This document shows positions 34,658 to 42,549 of a DNA stretch of 64,000 nt, in pieces. Made by a program: the position numbers and the translations under genes. How positions within the stretch are numbered: position 1 is the stretch's first letter; every line of letters begins with the position of its first letter. Below the pieces are notes generated by a model, which was given only the letters and a program-made list of their open reading frames with translations, had not been told where the DNA came from and searched no databases. This DNA comes from RBC074 sp964470555. GTDB taxonomy: Bacteria; Acidobacteriota; Blastocatellia; RBC074. The DNA is taken from assembly GCA_964470555.1 (NCBI GenBank), contig CAYYDG010000015.1, forward strand, positions 1-64,000. The letters run 5' to 3'.

Positions 34658-35905
34658 CTATACCTCCTGCGCCAACGGCGTAAAATTGCCCGCCCGCCAG
34701 ACCGCCGCCCAGCGGCTTTGAGTGGAACCGGCGCTTTGCGCAAGCCTGCGCGCTTTGAGTGGTTCGGGATAAGCGTCCAGAAAACGATGCAGAAAGCCGA
34801 GAATGAATTCGTCGTCTCGAATCGTAATCAAAGGCTCTTCGCCTTCCTGCGCGCATGAACCCAGCGCTTCCAGCAAGACGAAACGCAGGTTTTCGCCCGT
34901 GCGTTTGTTGTCGCGTTTCATGGCGGCCATCAATGTGTCGGCGTTGACTTGCGGCGGCAGAGCAGGCGTCAATCCCAGACAGGCATCGAGCAGTTCGTAA
35001 TGCAGTTTGACGGTTTGTTCTGAAATCATGCCGCGTTCGTGCGCCAGGTGCGCGGCCATTTTCATGCCTATGGCGACGCTTTCGCCGTGCAGCATCGCGC
35101 CCTGTGAAAGCCATTCAATCGCGTGGCCGAAAGTGTGGCCGTATTCCAACACCAGCGCATAATCTTTTTCGCCCGGATCGCGGCGTAAAATCGCCAGCTT
35201 GCTGTGAATCGTCCGCAACGCCAGTTCGGTCAATTGCTCGGCGAAATAGTTGCCGTCGCGCCTCAGCGCGTCTCGCAAATAAGGAACCAGTTCCGGTTGG
35301 GAAATCAGAGCGTTTTTGACCGCTTCCGCCATCCCTGCCTTGCGCGACCGAATCGGTTCGGTTTCCATATACCGCGTGTCAGCCCAGACAAACAGCGGCG
35401 CGTAATACGTTCCGAACAGATTTTTTCCGTTGCGTCCGTTGATCGCCTGTTTGTTGCTGAGCACGCCGTCGGTCAGATGCATGAAAGTCGTCGGAATTTC
35501 GACGTAACGAATTCCGCGAAACAGCAGCGCCGCAGCCAATCCCGCCAGATTGCCCACCGAACCGCCGCCGAAGGCCAGAACGACCGAACGTTTGGTGGCT
35601 CCGCGCGCCAGCAATTGTTCGCACAATGTTTCCAACCCTTCCCAGGATTTCGACGCTTCGCCGGGTTCGATCAGTATCAATTCCAGGGAAAACTGCCGGT
35701 CGAGCGAGCGCTCCAATTCCGGGTGCAGCGCGTTAATCGTCTTGTCGGCGACCAGAAAGACCTTGTCCGCGGGCGAAGCCGCGCACGCCTGTGTGAGCGT
35801 GGCGCAAAACTGATTTTCGATGCCGTAGCCGAAAAACAGCGGAGAAGGCGTAGTCAGTTCCGTGCTCAGACAAATCGGTTGCATGGCATTTTTCGCGGAG
35901 TTCAT
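34658..35905 (-). CDS. Sugar-phosphate cyclase resembling 2-deoxy-scyllo-inosose synthase
   Basis: The 415-residue enzyme is of the dehydroquinate synthase superfamily. AFGGGSVGNLAGLAAALLFRG (from 111) and GVLSNKQAINGRNGKNLFG (147-165) match 2-deoxy-scyllo-inosose synthases (S-V-L-S-x-K-Q-A-V-N) better than dehydroquinate synthase (D-S-S-V-G-G-K-V-G-V-N) or valiolone synthases. Metal ligands are Glu194, His257 (EYGHTFGH) and His273 (LHGESVAIG). The family cyclises glucose 6-phosphate (or a C7 sugar phosphate) with NAD and loss of phosphate. ATG 35905 overlaps the SnoaL-like stop (TAATG) and has GGGAGGG in front. A C-terminal extension of about 40 residues is unusual. No aminotransferase lies beside it, so the product is open. 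Confidence 0.82.
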   Translation of the reverse strand: MNSAKNAMQPICLSTELTTPSPLFFGYGIENQFCATLTQACAASPADKVFLVADKTINALHPELERSLDRQFSLELILIEPGEASKSWEGLETLCEQLLARGATKRSVVLAFGGGSVGNLAGLAAALLFRGIRYVEIPTTFMHLTDGVLSNKQAINGRNGKNLFGTYYAPLFVWADTRYMETEPIRSRKAGMAEAVKNALISQPELVPYLRDALRRDGNYFAEQLTELALRTIHSKLAILRRDPGEKDYALVLEYGHTFGHAIEWLSQGAMLHGESVAIGMKMAAHLAHERGMISEQTVKLHYELLDACLGLTPALPPQVNADTLMAAMKRDNKRTGENLRFVLLEALGSCAQEGEEPLITIRDDEFILGFLHRFLDAYPEPLKARRLAQSAGSTQSRWAAVWRAGNFTPLAQEV

Positions 35906-36447
35906 TACGCTGCCCTCCCCATCGCTGATTGATGCGCCATCTGACCGGGCATCCAATTCCCGACTTTGGCTTGTTCGACCATTTCCATCAGTTCTTCAAA
36001 ATTGGCAGCGGGTTTGCGCATTTCAAAAACTTTCTCTTTGGCGATCTTGCCGTCGCGCATATCGAAGACATGCACGATGCGCATGAACACATGCGTGCCC
36101 ACCGGATATGGCCAGATGCCGTCAGCGCGAACTTGGAACGTGCAGATCGAATCGTCCACCACGCGGTCCACAGTGGCGAACCGTTCGTAGGTGATGCGGA
36201 ACGTCACGTCCTGCATCGTACTGAACAGCTTTTCGTAAAAGGGACGAATGGCCGCTTTACCTTCGATCCGTTTGTCGAGTCCCATCGGATTGGGGGCTTC
36301 CCAGACGCCGTCTTCGGTGAACGCTTCCAGCGCCTGGTCTACAGAGCCTGTGTCTTCCGCGTGAAAGTGGCTTTCGACGCCTTCCAGATTGAGCGCGATG
36401 ATTTCAGCATCCGTCATCGGTTCCATCTTTTTCTCAAGAGCAGTCAT
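35905..36447 (-). CDS. SnoaL-like / NTF2-fold protein
   Basis: The 180-residue protein has the cone-shaped NTF2/SnoaL fold signature: NLEGVESHFHAEDTGSVDQA, FTEDGVWEAPNPMG, IEGKAAIRPFYEKLF and GTHVFMRIVHVFDMRDGKI. The family contains small hydrolases, dehydratases, isomerases and cyclases that act on polyketide- or terpenoid-like substrates, and many non-enzymatic members. The start at 36447 has GGAGG at five bases and gives the same 101-bp distance to the repeat array as in the dehydrogenase operon, which supports it. It is the first gene of the SnoaL-cyclase-SDR-TIM barrel operon. A dehydration or isomerisation step on the cyclitol is possible. Confidence 0.78.
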   Translation of the reverse strand: MTALEKKMEPMTDAEIIALNLEGVESHFHAEDTGSVDQALEAFTEDGVWEAPNPMGLDKRIEGKAAIRPFYEKLFSTMQDVTFRITYERFATVDRVVDDSICTFQVRADGIWPYPVGTHVFMRIVHVFDMRDGKIAKEKVFEMRKPAANFEELMEMVEQAKVGNWMPGQMAHQSAMGRAA

Positions 36448-36496
36448 GGTTTCCTCCATTGCAGGGTAAGTTGTGACAATCAAAATTCGGAATTTC

Positions 36497-36604
36497 GCGA
36501 CGGGCGGGATTGTGCGGGAAAAACAGCGGCGCGCGCGCGAGCAGAATTACTCAATTTGATGGAGTAATTCTGCTCAATTTGATGGAGTAGAACTACTCCA
36601 TCGG
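36497..36604 (-). promoter_or_regulatory. Box plus three tandem TACTC repeats upstream of the SnoaL-cyclase operon
   Basis: The box GCGACGGGCGGGATTGTGCG (36497-36516) is followed 32 bp upstream by TACTCAATTTGATGGAGTA (36548), TGCTCAATTTGATGGAGTA (36571) and a partial TACTCCA (36594), a 23-bp period. The first repeat starts 101 bp from the ATG at 36447. The intervening GC-rich stretch (GCGCGCGAGCAG) is also shared with the 32929 region. The array is probably an activator-binding region next to a weak promoter. Confidence 0.75.
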
Positions 36605-36861
36605 CGCGCTGATGCCAGGACACTTTTGGGTTATCTGTATGTCTGAGGTGTCGCTGGCGAACTCGCCACTGATACCCGATCCCTCTTACCTGACACCTGA
36701 AAACCCAAAAAAAGACTTGGTCAAAGGCTGTTTTTAGTGAAAGTCAGGTTTCGAGTATCGGGTGTCAGGAAACTCAATGATGAATTCGCTTCGGCATCTC
36801 GAAGCCGCCTTGCTTAAATGTGTCCCGACATCAGATTGGCGCGGCAAAAAAGGGCGCGGGA
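36605..36861. other. Intergenic region downstream of the RR4 gene
   Basis: About 257 bases have no supported gene. They contain an imperfect inverted repeat: CCTGACACC at 36689-36697 against GGTGTCAGG at 36761-36769, with GATACCCGAT and TATCGGG elements beside the arms, suggesting a rearranged small repeat rather than a clean terminator. The region separates the end of RR4 from the repeat-array promoter. Confidence 0.5.
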
Positions 36862-37515
36862 TTATGACAACTCGGATTTGTGTTCGATGGCGAATTTGAG
36901 CAGGGCATGGCTGCCGTGCAATTCGAGTTTCTGGCAAATGCGGGCGCGATGATTTTCGATGGTGCGGGGACTGACGCCCAGATCGTCGGCAATCTGTTTG
37001 CTGGTTTTGTGATCGGCCAGCAACATCATGATCCGGCGTTCGGTGGCGGTCAGCTCTTCCACGCCCGGCTGTCGTTGCAGAGCGGCGGCGCGTTGCGTGC
37101 GTTGCAACAGCAGCGAAGAAAGCGACGGGCTGATGTAATTCTGGCCGCTGGCGACGGTTTTCAGGCAACTGACCACATCCACCGAAGCGCTGTCTTTGAT
37201 GACGTAACCGTCCACGCCCAGATCGAGCGCCTTGTTGAAATGCAATTTGTCCTTGTGCATGGTCAGAAAGACGATGCGGACGGGACAATTTTCCGCGCGG
37301 AGCTGGCGCGCGACGGCGAACCCATCCAGTTCCGGCATATCCAGATCGAGAATGGCTACGTCAGGGCGTTCGGCGCGGATTTGATCCAGCGCTGCCTGGC
37401 CGTCGCCGACTTCGGCGATGACGCGCAATTGCGGATCGCGTTCGATGACTTGTCGCAACCCCTGGCGAAAAATCGGATGATCGTCGGCAATCAAAATTCG
37501 CAATTCAGTTTTCAA
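36862..37515 (-). CDS. NarL/FixJ-type response regulator (RR4)
   Basis: The 217-residue regulator has receiver Asp57 in ILDLDMPELDG, the YVIKDS lysine and a LuxR-type helix-turn-helix (LTATERRIMMLLADHKTSKQ, SPRTIENHRARICQKLELHG). Its start overlaps the last 11 bases of the HK2 gene, so kinase and regulator are co-translated. It is a paralogue of RR2. As the DNA-binding protein encoded next to the SnoaL-cyclase promoter, it is the first candidate for binding the TACTC repeats. Confidence 0.92.
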   Translation of the reverse strand: MKTELRILIADDHPIFRQGLRQVIERDPQLRVIAEVGDGQAALDQIRAERPDVAILDLDMPELDGFAVARQLRAENCPVRIVFLTMHKDKLHFNKALDLGVDGYVIKDSASVDVVSCLKTVASGQNYISPSLSSLLLQRTQRAAALQRQPGVEELTATERRIMMLLADHKTSKQIADDLGVSPRTIENHRARICQKLELHGSHALLKFAIEHKSELS

Positions 37516-40500
37516 GCTCGTTCTCCTGCAAAGGCAAAGTAATGTTGATGACTGTGCCCTGTCCGGGCGCGGATTCTATTTCGTAAAAGCCTTTCAACAT
37601 GCGTACACGTTCGGCAATGCCGATCAGTCCGAAACCGCCGGGTTTCGGTTTGGTTCCGTGCGCTGTCGCCGATTGTCCTCTGGCGTTCACCGCAAAACCG
37701 CGCCCATTGTCCACAATGCGCATTCGCACTTTGTCGGTCAGACGTTCGATGGAAAGGCTGGCTTCGGTGGCCTGGGAATGTTTGAGAATGTTGTTGATGC
37801 TTTCCTGCACGATCCGGTAAACGTTGATTTCGGCGTCTTTGGAAAGCAGGCCGTCAATGTTTTCCAGTGCGGCGGCGAAGCGAATGCCGGAACTGATTTC
37901 GGTTTGTTCGCAGATGGCTTCGAGCGTACTGGTCAATCCGAAACGATCCAATTGATAGGGACGCAGGTTGTAGGCGATTTCGCGCACCTCTTCGATGGCG
38001 CGGGCGCTGGCGGCAGAAATTTCGTCCAGTTGTTCGCGGACGCCTTCTCCTTCGTTACAAGTTTCAGCCGCGAGAAAGACGCGGTTTTTGATAATCAGCA
38101 GACTCTGCCCCAGCCCGTCGTGCAATTCTGCGGCAATGCGTTGTCGTTCCTGTTCCTGTGAATCCAGCAATTGACGCGAAAATTTTTCCTGCGCTGCGTG
38201 CGCTCGCCGCAAACTCGTCACGCGCCAGCGATAGGCCAGAAACGCCATTCCCAACACGCTCAAGCTGACCAGACTGATAAACCACCACGTTCGCCAGAAT
38301 GGCGGCACGACGACGATCCGAATGGACGCGCCCACCGGATTCCAAATGCCGTCGCTGTTGGCCGCCGTCACCGTGAAGGTATAGCTGCCCGGAGGAAGAT
38401 ACGAATAATAGGCCACGCGCCGCGTTCCGGCTTCCTGCCATTCGGCGTCCTGACCGCCCAGACGATAACGAAATCGTGTTTGATCCGATTTGATAAAGCT
38501 CAATCCAGCATAATTGATTTCCAGATACTTCTGATCCGGCGCGATGCGCACCGCGTCCTGAAAATCCACTGCGTGCCGGTCCAGCACGACCGATTCAATC
38601 AGCACAGGCGGAGGAACCGGATTGAACGGCGCGGATTCCGTATCCACCACGACTGCGCCGTCCATTGTCGGAAACCACAATTTTCCGTCGCGCGCCAGCA
38701 ATCCACCCGGTTGCCGCCCGCCGTTGCATTCGGCGTTGCGCATGCCGTCTTCTTCGCCGTAGGCCGAGCAGATGATCGAAGAAATTTTCCCGTCGGCAAA
38801 ATCGTTCAATTGCTGTTTGCTGACGCGATAAATCCCTTTGTTGCAACCCATCCAGAAAATGCCGCGCGCGTCTTCCAGAATCTGAAAGACGCCGTTGTTG
38901 TAGAGGCCGTTTTCGACGTTGTAATTCGTGAAGCGTCCGTTCTTGAATCGGCTCAGTCCGCCGTCGTAGGTTCCGATCCAGAACACGCCGTCCGCGTCTT
39001 CGTGAATGTAGCGGACGCGATTGCTGCCCAATCCTTCGCGCTCGGTCCAGAGCGTGATCCGATCTTCGCTGAGCCGGGCCAGTCCTCCATAAGTTGCAAT
39101 CCACAGATCGCCGCGGCGGTCTTCGTAAATCATCTTCACATCACGCAACGTCGGGCCGTCGTTCGGGCGGTATTCTTTGCAAACGCCGTCTCGGCATTTG
39201 TACAGCCGATGCTCCGTGCCTACCCACAGATTGCCGTTACGATCTTCATCAATGGCGAAGACGTTCTGTTGGGGAATCAGTTTTCCTTCGTGATACTTGC
39301 CGTTTTCGATCCAGTTCAGTCCGCCGTAACTTCCCACCCAGAGCCGTCCGTTGCGGTCTTCGCACAAGGCCTGTCCATGAAAATCGTATGAAAGCCCATC
39401 TTTTTCAGTGTAGTTTGTGAAGCGTCCGTCAGCGAATCGCGTCAAGCTGACACTTGCTCCCAGCCAAATCACGCCGGCTCGATCTTGCAGAATCGGATAG
39501 ACGTTTCCGTTATGCAGCCCTTCCGCCGTCGAATAAGTGGTCATGAATTTGCGGCTCAGGCGATTGAGTCCCCCTGTATTCGTTCCCACCCAGAGATTGC
39601 CTTCGCGGTCTTCAAAAATATCCATCACCTCGTTGTCGGAAAGTCCGTCTTCGGTGGTGTAAAAGGTGAATCGTTCGTTTTGGAATCGTAATAATCCGGT
39701 GCGGCGGCTTCCGGCCCAGATTGTGCCCTGGCGATCTTCATAAATCACTCCCACTTTGGCATCCGGCTGCATGCCATTTTGAGTCCCGTAACGTTTGACC
39801 ACGCCGTCTTTGATTTTGAACAACATTGCAGTGGAGGCGGCGAACCATAGATTGCCCTGCCGGTCTTCAAAAAACTTGGCCAAACGGAAATCCCTGATTT
39901 CAACCAACCGCCCGTAATTTGTCGTCACACCGTCTTTCACTTGTCGAAGTCCGGTCTGGTCAAGCATCCAAACGGCGCCGCTGGGAGAAAGATAGCGTCT
40001 GAAGGTGAACACATCAGCGGGTTCTGTTTTGGGCAGTAACTGTCCATCGCGGTAAAAAGCAAAGCCACCGCGCGTTGTGATCTGCACCCCTCCGGTGGGG
40101 TTCGCCTGGATTTCCAGTATCAGGTTGTGCGGCAATCCGTCGAGAACGGTGAAGGCGGTAAATTTGCCTTGCGCGTAGCGCATGACTCCGCCATCTTCCG
40201 TCCCAATCCAGAGCGTGCCGTCGGCATCCTCAAACAAACAGGTCGTCCGATTGCTGGTCAGTCCCGGCGAATTGTTTTTGTTGAAGATGTTGAAACGCAC
40301 GCCGTCGTAACGCACCAATCCATCCAGCGTCGTGAACCACAAATAACCGTCGCGGGTTTGCAGAATGCTCTGAACACTGTTTTGCGGCAAACCCTCTTTG
40401 GTCGTCCAGGAGGCGATCAGATAATCGCGATTTGGTTGCTGTTTGGACTGGCTGGCCACCGGCCTTCCAAATAAAAGAGCCGCTCCGATAAGAGCGATGC

Positions 40501-40537
40501 AGATAATCGGCCAACGCCCTCTTTCTATGAGGTTCAT
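37505..40537 (-). CDS. Two-component regulator propeller sensor histidine kinase (HK2)
   Basis: The 1010-residue protein starts at ATG 40537 (MNLIERGRWPIICIALIGAA) with a signal or anchor helix. It has the same architecture as HK1: some fourteen reg_prop repeats (DRQGNLWFAA, DREGNLWVGT and variants), a Y_Y_Y domain (YSYLPPGSYTFTVTAANSDG), one transmembrane helix (about 749-770), a HisKA_3 domain with His806 in AAELHDGLGQSL, and HATPase_c (VDNGRGFAV). The gene order is kinase then regulator, opposite to the HK1 cassette. The ligand is unknown; in Bacteroides the propellers bind glycan fragments. Confidence 0.9.
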   Translation of the reverse strand: MNLIERGRWPIICIALIGAALLFGRPVASQSKQQPNRDYLIASWTTKEGLPQNSVQSILQTRDGYLWFTTLDGLVRYDGVRFNIFNKNNSPGLTSNRTTCLFEDADGTLWIGTEDGGVMRYAQGKFTAFTVLDGLPHNLILEIQANPTGGVQITTRGGFAFYRDGQLLPKTEPADVFTFRRYLSPSGAVWMLDQTGLRQVKDGVTTNYGRLVEIRDFRLAKFFEDRQGNLWFAASTAMLFKIKDGVVKRYGTQNGMQPDAKVGVIYEDRQGTIWAGSRRTGLLRFQNERFTFYTTEDGLSDNEVMDIFEDREGNLWVGTNTGGLNRLSRKFMTTYSTAEGLHNGNVYPILQDRAGVIWLGASVSLTRFADGRFTNYTEKDGLSYDFHGQALCEDRNGRLWVGSYGGLNWIENGKYHEGKLIPQQNVFAIDEDRNGNLWVGTEHRLYKCRDGVCKEYRPNDGPTLRDVKMIYEDRRGDLWIATYGGLARLSEDRITLWTEREGLGSNRVRYIHEDADGVFWIGTYDGGLSRFKNGRFTNYNVENGLYNNGVFQILEDARGIFWMGCNKGIYRVSKQQLNDFADGKISSIICSAYGEEDGMRNAECNGGRQPGGLLARDGKLWFPTMDGAVVVDTESAPFNPVPPPVLIESVVLDRHAVDFQDAVRIAPDQKYLEINYAGLSFIKSDQTRFRYRLGGQDAEWQEAGTRRVAYYSYLPPGSYTFTVTAANSDGIWNPVGASIRIVVVPPFWRTWWFISLVSLSVLGMAFLAYRWRVTSLRRAHAAQEKFSRQLLDSQEQERQRIAAELHDGLGQSLLIIKNRVFLAAETCNEGEGVREQLDEISAASARAIEEVREIAYNLRPYQLDRFGLTSTLEAICEQTEISSGIRFAAALENIDGLLSKDAEINVYRIVQESINNILKHSQATEASLSIERLTDKVRMRIVDNGRGFAVNARGQSATAHGTKPKPGGFGLIGIAERVRMLKGFYEIESAPGQGTVINITLPLQENELEN

Positions 40538-40664
40538 ATAGTTCGCGGTAAACCTTGTTGACGAAATGAAAGCTGTCGGGCGACTGCCCGCCATCCGGTT
40601 GGAAAGCGTCGCCACATCGGTTTGCAACGACGCGGCAAATGATGAATTCGCTGGCAACCGGTCA

Positions 40665-41900
40665 TTACTTGCTTGCAGGGAGTGCGATCCGGGCGAACGA
40701 TGGTTTGGCGCCGGAAGCTTGCAGTTGTTTGGCGACGCGTTCGTTTTCCGCCATCACCCGCAGCAGGTTTTCGCCGAGCGCTTTTTTGACATCGGCTTCG
40801 GAATATCCGCGCTTGAGCAATTCGTAGGTGATGGTCGGCAATTTGGAAATGTCCTCCATTCCGGGCGGCAACAATCCATCCACGCCATCGAAATCCGAAC
40901 CGATGCCGACGTGATTGATGCCTGCGATTTTAATGACGTGTTCGAAATGCGCCATCAGCATGTCCAGCGTCGCGGTTTCAGCGGCCTTGGTTGGCGGAGG
41001 ATCGCCGGGTTTGGCGTATTCGGTGTTGATGAAGCCGTTGTAGAAATTCACCATCACCACGCCGTTGTTTTTGGCGACTGCTCGCAGCATGTCGTCGGTC
41101 AGGTTGCGCGGCACGTTGGTCAAAGCGCGGCAACTGGAATGCGAAGCGATGACCGGCGATTTCGTCGCTTCAATCACGTCCCAGAACGTTTCGTCGCCGA
41201 CGTGCGAAATGTCCACCATCATTCCCAGCCGGTTCATTTCGGCCACGACTTCTCTGCCGAAATCGCTCAATCCTCCGTGACGTTTTTCCGCCTGTACGCT
41301 GATGCCTCCGGCGGAATCCGCCCAATTGTTGGTGTTGGTATGCGTCAAGGTCATGTATCGAATGCCGAGTTTGTAAAACTGGCGAAGCGCCGACAAGCTG
41401 TCCTCGATGGCGTGGCCGCCTTCGATACCCATCAAGGCGGCGATCTTCCCGGTCCGCCGAGCGCGGCGAATGTCTGCCACGGTGTAGGCCATCTGCAAAC
41501 TTTCAGGATGCCGCCGGACTTGTTCGTAAACGCCGTCAATCATATCCAGCGCGCGGCGGGCGGCTCCGCCTTCTTTGGCATATTTGGCCGCGACGTAAAT
41601 CGAAAAGAACTCGGCTCCGAGTCCGCCTTCTTTCATTCGCGGAATGTCGGTTTGAATTTTGCCGCTGGTGTCGCGCGCGCCCAGATCGAATCCTTCGTCG
41701 GTGATGGGCGAAGTGATGTCGTTGTGAGTGTCCACGACGATGCTGGCGCGATGAAGACGATTGGCGCGTTGGCGCAAACGAGCTTCGCTGGCCGAATCGG
41801 TTTCCGGTTTGGAGGTTCTGTCTTGCGCAGAAACCATTGAAATCGAAATCAGCCCGCACAATACGGCGAGCAAGGCGAGAAACAGAAAACTCTTCCTCAT
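40665..41900 (-). CDS. Membrane dipeptidase (renal dipeptidase family, M19), secreted
   Basis: The 411-residue protein has a signal peptide (MRKSFLFLALLAVLCGLISI). The binuclear zinc site of M19 peptidases is visible: IVVDTHNDI (His and Asp), MGIEGGHAI (bridging Glu), MVDISHVGD and VIASHSSCRAL (two His), and GIGSDFDGVDG (Asp). The family hydrolyses dipeptides, including those with a C-terminal D-residue. It acts outside the cytoplasm. It is transcribed toward HK2 but separated by about 127 bases, so operon membership is unclear. A D-aminoacylase elsewhere in the window suggests D-amino-acid-containing peptides are used. Confidence 0.9.
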   Translation of the reverse strand: MRKSFLFLALLAVLCGLISISMVSAQDRTSKPETDSASEARLRQRANRLHRASIVVDTHNDITSPITDEGFDLGARDTSGKIQTDIPRMKEGGLGAEFFSIYVAAKYAKEGGAARRALDMIDGVYEQVRRHPESLQMAYTVADIRRARRTGKIAALMGIEGGHAIEDSLSALRQFYKLGIRYMTLTHTNTNNWADSAGGISVQAEKRHGGLSDFGREVVAEMNRLGMMVDISHVGDETFWDVIEATKSPVIASHSSCRALTNVPRNLTDDMLRAVAKNNGVVMVNFYNGFINTEYAKPGDPPPTKAAETATLDMLMAHFEHVIKIAGINHVGIGSDFDGVDGLLPPGMEDISKLPTITYELLKRGYSEADVKKALGENLLRVMAENERVAKQLQASGAKPSFARIALPASK

Positions 41901-42071
41901 AATGAATGATCCTTTCAGGATGGATTGAATTGCATGTGGTGAAATCGGAATTGCATTTTGTTCGCGCCTGCCGCTTTAAGCAAGTTTTCGCTTTGGCATG
42001 TGAAAAAGCCAGTCTGTTACAATCCGCGCGCGTCTGAAACATTCACAACTTTCAAGGAAATCAACGAAGTC

Positions 42072-42542
42072 ATGCTCAATGTCATTCTCGATGCTTTACG
42101 GTTGCTTAATTCCAGAGACAGATTGGCGCTGATGGTGTTCTTTTCGCTGGCGCTGTTGTGCGCGCTCTATTTCGCTTCAGGGATACTGGTGACGTATGTT
42201 TCGTCGCCCGCCGGAGCATTGGAAATGTCGAAAGACGGCACTGGCTTCACTGTGCGGGTTTACGGGTTTTCAAGCTATTCGGCTGCCGAACAGTTGTCCG
42301 TCCCTTTGCTGGAACAGCGCAAAGTCAAAGCGACGATTGAACCTGCGCCGGGCGCACAAGGTTTTCTGGTGAAAATCGGCCCGTTGACCAAACGCGAAGC
42401 TGCCGAACAGTTGAGCGGCGAATTGCGCGATTCAGGTTACGGCGCGATCAAGATCGCTCAGAATTGCGCGTCCGGAGCCGATTGCCCGCCCGATTCAACC
42501 GTTCCACTAAACAACAATCAGCCGACCAACAAGGATAAGTAA
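42072..42542 (+). CDS. Membrane-anchored SPOR-like protein
   Basis: The 156-residue protein starts at ATG 42072 (MLNVILDALRLLNSRDR). It has one transmembrane helix (about 18-41), then a periplasmic region with a SPOR-like alpha/beta pattern: FTVRVYGFSSYSAAEQLSVP...KVKATIEP and FLVKIGPLTKREAAEQLSGEL, ending in a low-complexity N/P/K tail. SPOR domains bind glycan strands lacking stem peptides. It ends seven bases before the Lnt gene and probably shares its transcript. The SPOR assignment is by pattern, not by profile. Confidence 0.65.
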   Translation: MLNVILDALRLLNSRDRLALMVFFSLALLCALYFASGILVTYVSSPAGALEMSKDGTGFTVRVYGFSSYSAAEQLSVPLLEQRKVKATIEPAPGAQGFLVKIGPLTKREAAEQLSGELRDSGYGAIKIAQNCASGADCPPDSTVPLNNNQPTNKDK

Positions 42543-42549
42543 ACCGACG

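Noticed and set aside
34658..35905. Shikimate-pathway 3-dehydroquinate synthase (aroB)
   Set aside because: The active-site stretch reads L-S-N-K-Q-A-I-N rather than V-G-G-K-V-G-V-N, and neighbours are not aromatic-pathway genes. A DOIS-like assignment fits better, though only phylogeny can settle it.
36497..36516. Sigma-54 (-24/-12) promoter in the shared box
   Set aside because: Neither strand has TGGCAC-N5-TTGCA spacing; a sigma-70-type -10 (CACAAT) with activator sites fits better.
31754..36604. Standard aminoglycoside biosynthesis cluster
   Set aside because: No aminotransferase, glycosyltransferase, or resistance methylase/phosphotransferase is present.
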